Positions 1-10,391 of a DNA stretch of 51,605 bases are shown here, piece after piece (within the stretch, counting starts at the first letter, position 1; every line of letters starts with the position of its first letter). Origin of the DNA: an uncultured Oscillospiraceae bacterium (lineage in GTDB: Bacteria > Bacillota > Clostridia > Oscillospirales > Oscillospiraceae); the NCBI GenBank assembly GCA_947625845.1, contig CANQQB010000008.1, positions 1 through 51,605 on the forward strand, read 5' to 3'. Position numbers and translations under genes: made by a program. Under the pieces are notes generated by a model. The model saw nothing but the letters and a program-made list of their open reading frames with translations, did not search any database and had not been told where the DNA came from.

Positions 1-126
1 ATTCCCGACCCAGAAAATGCCTCAAATGGAAAACTCCCGCTGAAGTTTTTAGTGTTGCACTTGCTTGACAATCTGCCGGCGTCATAAGACAGTACAATGT
101 TGATTTTTTGAATGGCGTGGCAGATG

Positions 127-2115
<1,989 letters not shown>

Positions 2116-2268
2116 GGCGGACCTCCAAGGCAGAATGAACAGGGTGGTTGTTTCGCTTTAAATCATGATAGCAGAACGCGGGTGATTTTTCAAGTGCCGC
2201 GATGTACTTGGGGCAGAAAACGGCGGTTACAATCCTGGCAAGCAGGGCATGTGGCAAGCCATATGCGG

Positions 2269-2388
2269 AAAATGGGCATTTCGGCCTTGCGCCGAAATGA
2301 CCATTTTGCTTGTTAGGGCAGCAGCCCTAAAACCCCTTGATCGCACAATAAATTGTGCGGCTGCGCGTCCCGTCGGGACGCTTTTTTG
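2269..2388. other. Cluster of four consecutive hairpins in a mobile-element intergenic region
   Basis: Four inverted repeats lie end to end. The first is 2269-2307 (AAAATGG/CCATTTT outside CATTTCGGC/GCCGAAATG, one mismatch). The second is 2313-2330 (TTAGGGC/GCCCTAA), the third 2342-2359 (CGCACAAT/ATTGTGCG) and the fourth 2365-2381 (GCGTCCC/GGGACGC) followed by T6. The last is a canonical intrinsic terminator reading on the + strand. The density of stems is unlike an ordinary intergenic gap and could be an oriT or single-strand origin relic; that is inference. Confidence 0.6.
2365..2388 (+). terminator. Intrinsic terminator upstream of the response regulator
   Basis: GCGTCCC (2365-2371), loop GTC, GGGACGC (2375-2381), then six T residues. 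It isolates the regulator/ABC operon from transcription entering from the left. Confidence 0.75.
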
Positions 2389-2429
2389 TTATGATAAAAA
2401 CATCGATCTGCAGTGTCTTCCCCCCTCAG

Positions 2430-2458
2430 TTGCAAGGACATGGAAATTATATTATGAT
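2430..2458 (+). promoter_or_regulatory. Putative sigma-A promoter of the response-regulator operon
   Basis: TTGCAA at 2430-2435, a 17-base spacer and TATGAT at 2453-2458. It lies about 40 bases before the regulator start and directly after the terminator at 2388. The match is moderate. Confidence 0.45.
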
Positions 2459-2497
2459 GGTGCCAGGCAGATGAAAGGCTATGAACGGAGGCTTGAC

Positions 2498-3170
2498 ATG
2501 ATCGAAGTCTACTATGTGGAAGATGACGAGAATATCGCGCAGATCGTAAAAAGGCACCTGGAACAAAAGACCTGCGCCGTGACGGTCTTTTCCACGGTCT
2601 CTGCGGCTAAGGGCGGCCCTTGACAGCCATGTACCCTCCGTCGTTCTGATCGACTGGAATATGCCGGACGGACGCGGCGACGAGCTGTGTCAATGGACCC
2701 GCGCCAGGTGGAAAGACCTGCCCATCATCTTCCTCACCGTCCGGGACGATCCCGGCGACGTGGTATCCGGCTTTCAAAACGGCGCGGATGATTATGTGAC
2801 AAAGCCCTTCGACCTGGACGTACTCTATTCCCGTGTCCTTGCGCTGCTTCGCAGGACCGGCGACGTGGCAAAGGAGTACCTGTACTGTGACCAGATCATG
2901 CTGGACCGCAGGCGCACACAGGTCACGCTGGACGGTGAGGAAGTCCCGTTAAGTCCGTCGGAATACGAATTGCTCTACCTTCTTATAAAAAACAAAGGCC
3001 GGACAGTCTCCCGTGAGGCGATCCTCCAGCACGTTTGGGACGAAAACGGGAACTTTGTCAACGACAACACGCTGACCGTCACCATGAAACGCCTGCGGGA
3101 AAAGCTGCGCCAGCCGGAGTGCATCAAAACAGTCCGCAGCATCGGCTATCGGATGGAGGACACACTATGA
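2498..3170 (+). pseudogene. OmpR/PhoB-family response regulator, frameshifted by one extra G
   Basis: ATG at 2498 follows GGAGG (2487-2491). The receiver begins MIEVYYVEDDENIA (acidic pair E-D-D) and the frame ends in a stop at 2621. Removing one G from the GGG at 2611-2613 restores the frame: ...AAKAALDSHVP, then VVLIDWNMPDG with the phospho-acceptor Asp, the Thr of FLTVRDD and the Lys of TKPFDLD. The C-terminal winged helix is complete (LSPSEYELLYLLIKN, VRSIGYRME). The stop overlaps the histidine kinase ATG (ATGA). It is predicted to control the ABC exporter that follows. The lesion sits in a G run, so a sequencing error or phase variation is possible; otherwise the gene is inactive, though an internal start could still make the DNA-binding half. 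Confidence 0.85.
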
Positions 3171-4336
3171 GCGAAAGATCAAGAACAGGTCTGCTGATGG
3201 GCCTTGTGCTGGCCATCAGTCTGATCGCCGCGTCCCTGTCCGCCCTGCTGACGGCAAGAGCGGCAAGCCGTGTGCAGTTTCAAACCCTGTCCGCCCTCTG
3301 CGGGAGCGTGGCACAGCGGCAGCCGGACGCGGAACAGGCGGTGCTGGACGCTTTGAAGGACCGCGCCGCCCAGGGCGGCAACTATCTGGCCCGCTATGGC
3401 TACCGTCCCGCAGACTTTTCACAGCCCGCCAACAAAACCATCTGTCTTTTTATTGCCGCCGGTTTTCTTGCCGGTGCTTTTCTGTTTGCGCTTGTTCTTA
3501 TCCTCGGACGGCGCAGACAAGCACAAAGGATACAAACTCTTGTGGGATATATGGAGAGTATCAACACCGGCCATGCCGGTATGCTGCTGCAAAACCGCGA
3601 GGACGAATTTTCCAAATTGCAGGACGAGATCTATAAAACGGTCACGTCCCTATACCAGACAAGAGACGCCGCGCTGCGGGCAAAGCGCAGCTTTGCCGAA
3701 AATCTCTACAACATAGCCCACCAACTCAAAACACCTGTCACATCCATTTCTCTGTCCCTGCAAATGATGAAAAAACAAGTCTCCGACCAATACCCGGAGC
3801 AGATCGAAAAGCAGCTTTCCCGGCTGACCCATTTGGAAGAAGCGTTGCTGCTGTTGTCCAGGGTAGACGCCGGGACGCTGCCCCTGTCCAGGCAGGACGT
3901 GGACATTTTTACCGTCCTGACCCTTGCGGCGGACAATCTGCATGAAGTCATGGGAAGAAAAGGCGTTCGGGTCGATATACCAGAGTTAGGCGAGGCCGTG
4001 ATCCAAGCCGATATGGAGTGGACCATGGAGGCGGTCATGAATCTTTTGAAGGATTGCGCGGAGCACTCGCCGGCCGGGGGTACGATCCACTGTTCCTATG
4101 GTCACGATCCGCTTTATTCATCTATCCGCATCTGGGACGAGGGGCCGGGCTTTGCACAGGAGGACCTTCCCCATTTGTTTGAGCGTTTTTACCGGGGGCA
4201 AAACGCAGCGCCCGGCGGCATCGGCCTCGGCCTTGCACTGGCAAAGGAGATCATTGAATTACAAAACGGCACCATTCGGGCACAGAACCGTCCGGGTGGC
4301 GGTGCGGAATTTGAGATACACTTTTATTGTCACTGA
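3167..4336 (+). CDS. Membrane sensor histidine kinase, partner of the upstream regulator
   Basis: 389 residues. The start at 3167 overlaps the regulator stop. Two membrane helices (about residues 9-30 and 88-110) flank a short extracytoplasmic segment; a HAMP-like stretch follows. The H box is NIAHQLKTPVTSI, the G1 box DEGPGF and the G2 box GIGLGLALAK. In the N box the sequence is NLLKDCAEHS: the second Asn of the usual NxxxN, which in EnvZ-type kinases binds Mg-ATP, is Asp here, so activity may be altered. Gene order regulator-kinase-ATPase-permease is that of antimicrobial-peptide sensing/export modules often carried as cargo on Firmicutes conjugative elements. Confidence 0.88.
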   Translation: MSERSRTGLLMGLVLAISLIAASLSALLTARAASRVQFQTLSALCGSVAQRQPDAEQAVLDALKDRAAQGGNYLARYGYRPADFSQPANKTICLFIAAGFLAGAFLFALVLILGRRRQAQRIQTLVGYMESINTGHAGMLLQNREDEFSKLQDEIYKTVTSLYQTRDAALRAKRSFAENLYNIAHQLKTPVTSISLSLQMMKKQVSDQYPEQIEKQLSRLTHLEEALLLLSRVDAGTLPLSRQDVDIFTVLTLAADNLHEVMGRKGVRVDIPELGEAVIQADMEWTMEAVMNLLKDCAEHSPAGGTIHCSYGHDPLYSSIRIWDEGPGFAQEDLPHLFERFYRGQNAAPGGIGLGLALAKEIIELQNGTIRAQNRPGGGAEFEIHFYCH

Positions 4337-4345
4337 ACTGTCACT
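4328..4345 (+). promoter_or_regulatory. Direct repeat that may be the response-regulator binding site
   Basis: TGTCACT at 4328-4334 is repeated at 4339-4345, eleven bases start to start, one helical turn apart, which is the usual arrangement of OmpR-family sites. It overlaps the kinase stop and precedes the ABC operon. An imperfect inverted repeat (about 4345-4382) follows. Assignment is inference. Confidence 0.35.
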
Positions 4346-4394
4346 TTCGTCTGATAGAATATGTCTATTATCAGAACGAAAGGAGAAGGCAAAC

Positions 4395-5075
4395 ATGGAG
4401 ATTTTACGTTGTGAGGGCGTCAAAAAGATATACGGCGCCGGGAACAGTCAGGTCGCAGCCCTGGACGGGATCGATCTTGCCGTCAACAAGGGAGACTTCG
4501 TAGCCATATGCGGACCATCCGGTTCGGGGAAGTCCACGCTGCTGCACATCCTTGGAACGGTGGACAAGCCGACAGAGGGCAAGGTCGTCATAGACGGGAC
4601 CGACCTTTCTGATCTGAACAGGACCCAGGCGGCCATCTTCCGCCGCCGCAAGGTAGGGCTGGTCTATCAGTTTTATAACCTGATCCCCACCCTCACCGCC
4701 GAGAAAAATATCCTTCTGCCCCTGGCGCTGGATAAGAAAAAGCCGAACCCGGAATTTTTCCAGCGGATCGTCCGCACGCTCGGCATCAACGACCGGCTGG
4801 AATCTTTGCCAAGCCAGCTGTCCGGCGGACAGCAGCAGCGGGTGGCCATCGCCCGGTCCCTGATCTACCGTCCGGCGCTGCTTCTGGCCGATGAACCCAC
4901 CGGCAATCTGGACCGAAAAAACTCTAAAGAGATCATGGATATGCTGAAGCTGTCCAATCGGAATCTGGAGCAGACCATCATCCTCGTCACTCACGATGAA
5001 AAAGTCGCTTTGGAGGCGGACCGGGTCATCACCATGGAGGACGGGCGCATCATTCGTGATGAAAAGCGGGGGTGA
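4395..5075 (+). CDS. ABC transporter ATP-binding protein (MacB/LolD/BceA class)
   Basis: 226 residues; ATG after AAAGGAGAAGG. Walker A is GPSGSGKST, the Q loop lies in VYQFYNLIP, the signature is LSGGQQQR, Walker B LLLADEPTGNLD and the H loop LVTHD. The length and the TGNLD motif are typical of ATPases that energise FtsX-type permeases rather than substrate importers. It overlaps the permease gene by one base. The pair probably exports or detoxifies a peptide antibiotic under control of the upstream two-component system; the substrate cannot be read from the sequence. Confidence 0.92.
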   Translation: MEILRCEGVKKIYGAGNSQVAALDGIDLAVNKGDFVAICGPSGSGKSTLLHILGTVDKPTEGKVVIDGTDLSDLNRTQAAIFRRRKVGLVYQFYNLIPTLTAEKNILLPLALDKKKPNPEFFQRIVRTLGINDRLESLPSQLSGGQQQRVAIARSLIYRPALLLADEPTGNLDRKNSKEIMDMLKLSNRNLEQTIILVTHDEKVALEADRVITMEDGRIIRDEKRG

Positions 5076-7291
5076 TGGATATGTGGAGAGTCTATTCATC
5101 CGGCTATATCAAAAACAACCGTGGTTCCGGCTTGTCTGTTATGATCGCGGCCTTTATTTCCGCGCTGCTTTTATCCCTGCTGTGCGGGCTTTTTTACAAC
5201 GCATGGAAATATGAGGTGGAGCGGATCGAATTGGAGGAAGGCGGCTGGCACAGCCGTATCCTGGGCCAGCTCGGGCCGGAAGATTTAGAAACGATCAAGA
5301 GTTTCGCCAATGTGAAAGACGCGGTGGTAAATGAGGACGGATATAAAGGAGAGCCGACCGCAGACATCTATTTTGCCGATAAAAAGGCGGTTTTCTCCGA
5401 TACGCCCCATGTTGCGGAACAGCTGGGCATTCCACAGGAAAAGGTCATATATAACTACGAACTTCTTTCTATGTATTTAGTCCGCGGCCCAGGCGACACA
5501 GCCCCCAGACTTCTGTTTCCTCTGTTCATATTGATCACGCTGGCGGCAGCCTTTTCGCTGGTCGTGATCATCCATAATTCCTTTGCGGTGTCTATGAACG
5601 CAAGGATACATCAGTTTGGTATTTTTTCCAGCATCGGCGCGACCCCAAAGCAGATACGGACGTGTCTTTTGCAGGAGGCGGCTGTCCTCTGTGCGGGACC
5701 AGTGCTTATAGGGGACCTGCTGGGCATCGGAGGCAGCGCGGGACTGATCCGGCTGTCGAATACCCTGCTGGGCAGCGACATCCCCGGACGGCATCAAGCG
5801 GTATTTGGCTACCACCCGCTGGTGCTGGCGCTGACGCTACTTGTAACAGTCATAACGGTATGGATCTCCGCGTGGCTTCCGGCCAGAAAACTAAGTAAAC
5901 TGACGCCGCTTGAGGCAATCAGAAACACCGGGGAATTGCGGTTGAAACGCAAAAAGCGCTCCCGCCTGCTCTCGCTTCTGTTTGGGGTAAAGGGAGAATT
6001 GGCCGGTAACGCACTGAAAGCCCAGAGAAAGGCTCTGCGGACAGCGTCCTTGGCGTTTTTGTTTTCCTTCTTGGCATTTGCGCTCATGCTATGCTTTTTC
6101 TCCCTTTCCCAAATCAGTACAAGAGAAACCTATTTTGAGCGGTATCAGGGCGTATGGGACGTCATGACGACCGTGAAAGATACCGATGTTGATGATATTG
6201 AAGAAACGGCGGCGGTCCAGGCCCTTGACGGCATAGAAAGCGCCATTGTCTATCAGAGAGCCTCCGCGAAAAGTATCGTCACCGAAGAAGAAATAAGCGA
6301 GGATATGCAGTCCTTTGGCGGGTTTGCTGGAGCGAGCGCAAACTATGTGTCTCAGGTGGACGGCGGATGGCTGGTAAACGCGCCGATCGTTATACTGGAC
6401 GATCAGAGCTTTTGCGATTATTGTTCGCAAATCGGCATCGAGCCGCAGCTTGACGGCGCGGTGATATTGAATCAAATCCGGGACGTAACAAATCCTGATT
6501 TCCGGCACCCGGTTTTCATGCCCTATGTAAAAGGCGAAAAAACGACAAGCGTTTTGCGCCCATCTGACAATGAAGCTTTCGAAGCGGAGGTCCCTGTCCT
6601 GGCCTGTACGCAGGAGGTCCCCGTTTTGAGAGAGGAATACGCAAAGCTCGACTATTATGAACTGGTGCATTTCCTCCCGGTGTCCTTATGGCGCGAGATC
6701 AAGGGACATATCGGCGGCACGGAGGAGGACAGTTACATCTGTGTCCGCGCCGGTGAGGGCGCGGAACTGGAGGAATTGAACGCTTTACAAGACGAGATCG
6801 CCCAAATCGTCAGCGGAAAACATACCATAGAGCAGGAAAACCGCATCCAGGAATATGAAACGAACAACACGCAGATACGGGGCATGATGGCCCTGCTCGG
6901 CGGGTTCTGTATCCTGCTGGCGGTCATCGGCGTGGGGAATGTGTTTTCCAATACGCTGGGCTTCGTGCGCCAGCGGAGGCGGGAGTTTGCCCGGTATATG
7001 TCGGTGGGACTGACGCCGAAGGAGCTTCGCAAAATGTTCTGCATCGAGGCGCTGGTGATTGCGGGACGGCCTGTGCTGATCACTCTACCGGTGGCCGTTA
7101 TTGCCGTAGGATTGATGCTGCGCGCCAGCTATATGGAGTTAGGCGTATTTCTGGCGGAGGCCCCGATAGCCCCTGTGTTGGCGTTCATGGCAGCCGTTGT
7201 CTGCACCGTGGCGCTGGCCTACTGGCTGGGCTGGCGCAGCATCCGTCGAATCAGCTTGGCCGAAGTGCTGCGGGACGACACGATGATGTGA
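5075..7291 (+). CDS. FtsX-type ABC transporter permease
   Basis: About 738 residues with two FtsX units. The first has a membrane helix at about residues 20-42, an extracytoplasmic part, helices near 150-175 and the loop FGIFSSIGATPKQIR. The second has the equivalent loop ARYMSVGLTPKELR and three helices at the C-terminus. A roughly 220-residue extracytoplasmic domain separates them (about residues 345-600). Possible starts are GTG 5072, ATG 5075 (TGATG overlap with the ATPase stop) and ATG 5081. Works with the ATPase before it. The membrane topology fits BceB/MacB-like exporters; no specific substrate is implied. Confidence 0.88.
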   Translation: MDMWRVYSSGYIKNNRGSGLSVMIAAFISALLLSLLCGLFYNAWKYEVERIELEEGGWHSRILGQLGPEDLETIKSFANVKDAVVNEDGYKGEPTADIYFADKKAVFSDTPHVAEQLGIPQEKVIYNYELLSMYLVRGPGDTAPRLLFPLFILITLAAAFSLVVIIHNSFAVSMNARIHQFGIFSSIGATPKQIRTCLLQEAAVLCAGPVLIGDLLGIGGSAGLIRLSNTLLGSDIPGRHQAVFGYHPLVLALTLLVTVITVWISAWLPARKLSKLTPLEAIRNTGELRLKRKKRSRLLSLLFGVKGELAGNALKAQRKALRTASLAFLFSFLAFALMLCFFSLSQISTRETYFERYQGVWDVMTTVKDTDVDDIEETAAVQALDGIESAIVYQRASAKSIVTEEEISEDMQSFGGFAGASANYVSQVDGGWLVNAPIVILDDQSFCDYCSQIGIEPQLDGAVILNQIRDVTNPDFRHPVFMPYVKGEKTTSVLRPSDNEAFEAEVPVLACTQEVPVLREEYAKLDYYELVHFLPVSLWREIKGHIGGTEEDSYICVRAGEGAELEELNALQDEIAQIVSGKHTIEQENRIQEYETNNTQIRGMMALLGGFCILLAVIGVGNVFSNTLGFVRQRRREFARYMSVGLTPKELRKMFCIEALVIAGRPVLITLPVAVIAVGLMLRASYMELGVFLAEAPIAPVLAFMAAVVCTVALAYWLGWRSIRRISLAEVLRDDTMM

Positions 7292-7371
7292 TGGCATAAG
7301 GGCGGTCCGATGTGACGCTTTTGGCCGGTCAGACCCCTTGCAGCGCACGGCTTTCAGAACGTCAAAGTTAG

Positions 7372-7442
7372 GGGGGTAAGGGTAACATACGGCACCCCTC
7401 AAAAACAGGGGTCTATTGCGTCACATACTTCAAATTATTTAA
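7372..7442. repeat. Left copy of a 71-bp imperfect direct repeat
   Basis: By hand alignment without gaps this matches 10696-10766 at 56 of 71 positions, centred on the identical block GGCACCCCTCAAAA. The two copies bracket the relaxase relics, the AT-rich cargo and the TIR relic. Confidence 0.6.
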
Positions 7443-7484
7443 TTATTTATCTCGTTACTTGTAATGCAGTGAGTTCATGGGGTC

Positions 7485-7892
7485 CTATGTCACGCTTTCC
7501 GGGCACAGTCCAGCGATGTAGAATTGCAGTACATATGGACGTAGGTATGGCCGGTCAACATGGGCTGCCACGAAAAAGGCGTGTTTCTCCCTTGTCCAGC
7601 GCATGGTCGTTTCATAGCCATCGGCCAGCGCCCCCTCCGGGGACAACTCACCGGGCGGGAAGAACTGCCGGATCTGATAGCGCAGCACATCTGCCTTCCG
7701 CATCTGCTCCCGGCCCGTGATGGCCTGATACTTGTCCTTGCTCAAAAGAAGTTCCGCGTCGGCGGTCACAGGGTCGTACTCATAGGTGCGGATCAGAGCG
7801 CCGTCCAGGGTTTTCTCCGGGTTCATCCCAGTAATCAAGACGATCAGAGAGGGATTGCTGGATTGTCCCGCAGGAATTGATATGATAGGCAT
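7485..7892 (-). pseudogene. Relaxase (MobA/VirD2-like of Tn1549-type elements), N-terminal relic
   Basis: The translation carries recognisable relaxase N-terminal landmarks: GALIRTYEYDPVTADAELL, YQAITGREQ, YQIRQFFPPGELSPEGA and KHAFFVAAHVDRP. The expected His-rich active-site stretch and the NSTSLDC segment continue in another frame (YCNSTSLDCARKA), so a frameshift near 7540 disrupts the active site; the conserved His pair is also altered (YVHMY). No C-terminal part follows. It is a non-functional fragment of a conjugative or mobilizable element. Confidence 0.7.
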
Positions 7893-8063
7893 TTAAAAAT
7901 GTGGTCGCTGTGTCTTTTCCTCGCATTTGATTTATAATTGACAATCTTTATAATGAGTGATAAACTAAATATAAAGTTAGTGTTATTTATAATATATTGA
8001 AAATGGCACTGCTTTTATAAGACCATCGTTTTAATTGTTATAGTCAAAGAAAGGAGTATTATT

Positions 8064-8219
8064 GTGGCATACGAAGACACTAACAAAAGTTGTATTGAGT
8101 TACTCATTGATAATGAGAACTGGAAAGCAGCCTATGCCGCACTGAAAGCATATATCGACAAATATGGTGAGAATTACTGGGCTAAAAATCAACTGGCCTT
8201 GGTAGAATCTCACCTATAA
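8064..8219 (+). CDS. Small protein, 51 residues, function unknown
   Basis: GTG at 8064 follows AAAGGAG (8050-8056) at good spacing, in DNA much richer in A+T than the flanks. The product begins MAYEDTNKSCIELL and ends YGENYWAKNQLALVESHL. It looks like a helical hairpin of TPR type (NWKAAYAALKAYIDKYG). It lies between two relaxase relics and upstream of the deaminase-like/deoxyribosyltransferase-like operon, in the same direction, and may belong to that cargo. No family is recognised. Confidence 0.5.
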   Translation: MAYEDTNKSCIELLIDNENWKAAYAALKAYIDKYGENYWAKNQLALVESHL

Positions 8220-8297
8220 GGCGGGGCAACATGTTTCTAGGTTACGCATTTATTTCTTTTTCGTAATTAATATGGGAGGACGGTATTGGTGTCTGCC

Positions 8298-8600
8298 TTA
8301 TTTCATTGCATGACGATTTCCGCGCTGTTGCAGCAGAACAGACAGCGGCCACCACAGGTTGGTATAGTTCTCCTGTAATACTCTGATGTCCTCTAGGTAG
8401 ACGCCGCCGTAATCGTCGCGCTTCTGCTCCCTGTCTGATATCACCTGATACCTTTGCCTTGCTCAAAAGAAATTCCGCGTCGGCGGTCACAGGATCGCAC
8501 TCGTAGACGCGGATCAGAGCTTTATCCATGGTTTCTTTTGGTTCTTTCCATAGTCGAAACAGTCAGAGAGGGATTGCGGGATTGTCCTGCTTAGAATCTG
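8298..8600 (-). pseudogene. Second relaxase relic, N-terminus joined to C-terminus
   Basis: The segment repeats the start of the 7485-7892 relic (DKALIRVYECDPVTADAEFL, with GQSRNPSL-like DNA upstream). After a frame change at about 8455 it reads YQVISDREQKRDD and then jumps to a tail VYLEDIRVLQ ending at a stop at 8298. The same tail occurs at 10013-10130. Most of the relaxase between these parts is missing, so it is an internally deleted copy. Confidence 0.55.
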
Positions 8601-8672
8601 CATGTGTGGCCTGATATGGGTTGTAGCCACTTTATCATCTTGTACCTATAGTATAGAGATTTAGTTGTTATT

Positions 8673-9575
8673 ATGAAAAAATATGTATCATTATTAACGA
8701 TGTTGTGGGGTGATTTAATGCAAAATGATAGCAGGTCACATGTTCTCGGAATGCTTTCAGACAATGACATTAAATCTTTTTGGGGGCATGGAATTGATAT
8801 TTCTACGACTGAAAAAGGCGATTTAGCGTTTAACCTTGAAAAACAATTACAATTGGGTTCTGTTGATTTGCGCTTTCGGCATGAGTATAAAAAAATTAAA
8901 CTTAAATCAGACGAAGTTTTAACTTATGATATGCTCAAGAAGCATGATTACACGCAACCATACGAACTGCAAGAAGGCAAAAAACTAGTTATAGGTCCTG
9001 GGGAAATGATTTTAACAACAACATTAGAAACTGTTCGATTATCCGAAGAATTTGCGGGAATAATTACGGGTAGGAGCAGTATCGCGAGATTAGGTATCAT
9101 GGTTCACTGCTGTCAAGAATATATTAATCCAGGCCACGGGCAGCCAATACCTTTGCAGATAATTAATCTCGCTCCCTGTCCTGTTGAATTGGATTTAATG
9201 ATTCCTATATGCCAACTTATACTGTTTAAGCTTAATTCACCAGCAACAGGCCGATACAAAAATGGCAAAAAATCAAAATATGCTGATGAGGAGGGGCCGC
9301 AAACTTCAAAAATATATGAAGATGATCTTAATGGTCCGAGCAAGACTACACCTAAGATATCCATAGGCGGTGTACGAGCATCTTTAAATAAATATTTTGC
9401 ACCTTTTTTGCCTACGATTATTTCACTGCTGTTGATTTCTCCATTTATTTCCAATTTCATTAATGGTCGTTCTTTCCTTGACGTCACAACAGCAATTAAA
9501 GAACTTCCACTTTCTTTCATACTTGGTATGATTTTTCTGGTAATATTTATTTGGTTAAAGCGTGGTGATAAATAA
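8673..9575 (+). CDS. Membrane-anchored dCTP deaminase/dUTPase-fold protein with altered catalytic residue
   Basis: Up to 300 residues. The core (about residues 28-220) follows the dCTP deaminase fold: MLSDNDI at its start, GPGEMILTTTLETVRL, GRSSIARLGIMVH (the Arg, Ser and Arg of the nucleotide site are present) and a C-terminal SKYADEEGPQTSKIY that matches the deaminase tail. The position of the catalytic Glu of deaminases (LEF/LEL after the DPGF/W turn) reads PLQIIN, so Glu appears replaced by Gln. Two membrane helices end the protein (about 242-263 and 275-294), which is unusual for this family. The ATG at 8673 has no clear ribosome site; ATG 8718 follows GGGGTG and may be the true start. 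It is translationally coupled to the next gene. It probably binds a deoxynucleotide at the membrane rather than deaminating it. Confidence 0.75.
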   Translation: MKKYVSLLTMLWGDLMQNDSRSHVLGMLSDNDIKSFWGHGIDISTTEKGDLAFNLEKQLQLGSVDLRFRHEYKKIKLKSDEVLTYDMLKKHDYTQPYELQEGKKLVIGPGEMILTTTLETVRLSEEFAGIITGRSSIARLGIMVHCCQEYINPGHGQPIPLQIINLAPCPVELDLMIPICQLILFKLNSPATGRYKNGKKSKYADEEGPQTSKIYEDDLNGPSKTTPKISIGGVRASLNKYFAPFLPTIISLLLISPFISNFINGRSFLDVTTAIKELPLSFILGMIFLVIFIWLKRGDK

Positions 9576-9958
9576 TGAGAGTATATATTGCTTCAAAATA
9601 CTTAGACCATCAACAGCTGAACAAAAAAATATCCGCCGAATTAGCCTTAGTTGGCATTGATGCTTTCTTGCCTGAAAGTATCAATATTAATGCGATTACT
9701 TATGACGAAATGAAATTAGTTGCAGAAACGTGTTATGAAAAATTAGAGCTATGTGATGTGATACTTGTTGTATGTCCTTTTGGGAAGAGTGTAGCTAGCG
9801 AAATCGGCTATGCCATTGCATTGAAACGAATCCGCCATTGCAGCAAGAGAATTGTTGTTCTAAATCCTGATTTTGATTTAGAAGCTATGATTTGTCCCTA
9901 TATCGACAAACAAGTTAAGAGTATTTCAGAGTTAATCAACTACTTACAAAGTAACTAA
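9575..9958 (+). CDS. Nucleoside 2-deoxyribosyltransferase-like protein
   Basis: 127 residues starting at an ATG that shares a base with the preceding stop (TAATG). The Rossmann-like fold is evident: MRVYIASKYLD at strand 1, then CDVILVVCPFGKSVASEIGYAIAL, where the Glu of SEIGYA corresponds to the catalytic Glu of nucleoside deoxyribosyltransferases (PF05014 type), and a final IVVLNPD strand. This superfamily is structurally close to TIR/NADase domains. Paired with a membrane nucleotide-binding protein it may act as an effector on nucleosides or NAD-like substrates; alternatively it is a salvage enzyme. The codon and base use (about 37% GC) is unlike neighbouring chromosomal genes, a sign of transfer. 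Confidence 0.75.
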   Translation: MRVYIASKYLDHQQLNKKISAELALVGIDAFLPESININAITYDEMKLVAETCYEKLELCDVILVVCPFGKSVASEIGYAIALKRIRHCSKRIVVLNPDFDLEAMICPYIDKQVKSISELINYLQSN

Positions 9959-10012
9959 TGTCATCTTCGTTTTTTGCAACTGGTGAGCGGCACACGGCCG
10001 CTCACCATCGCG

Positions 10013-10285
10013 TTACAATTTAACGCTCTCCGTCAACTGTTTCATCAGGTTGGACAGCGGCCTCCGCAGCTTAGCACGGTCCTTCTGCAAAGTCCTAATG
10101 TCCTCCGGGTAGACGGCGCAGTAGGTGTTTGGCGTGGATTGCACTTGATTGAAATTGTTGGAGCGTCGCTGCCGGAGAGACACCGGAGCCTTGACCGGGG
10201 ACAGATCAACGTGGAGTAGCTGTTCTTCCTCATGTTGGCATTCTTCCTCACTTCTTTCTGGACGAGCCCATACCTCCTTACGCAC
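10013..10285 (-). pseudogene. Third relaxase relic, C-terminal tail
   Basis: The last 38 codons encode AVYPEDIRTLQKDRAKL and PLSNLMKQLTESVKL, the same tail as in the relic at 8298-8600 (VYLEDIRVLQ). The upstream part of the open frame shows no similarity I recognise. Its order relative to the other two relics shows that they are not pieces of one gene but remains of several copies. Confidence 0.4.
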
Positions 10286-10391
10286 TAACTGCCAATCAGC
10301 TAGTTCATTTCATTGCAGCCATTGTGTGATTCTGCAAACTCTCTTGTGATAGCTACAATGCACAAGCTACATCGCCTGATATGGTCGGCGA

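Noticed and set aside
9575-9958. Calling this a TIR-domain NADase
   Set aside because: The SEIGYA motif and the CDVILVVCPF strand match nucleoside deoxyribosyltransferases better; the TIR-specific loop motif is absent.
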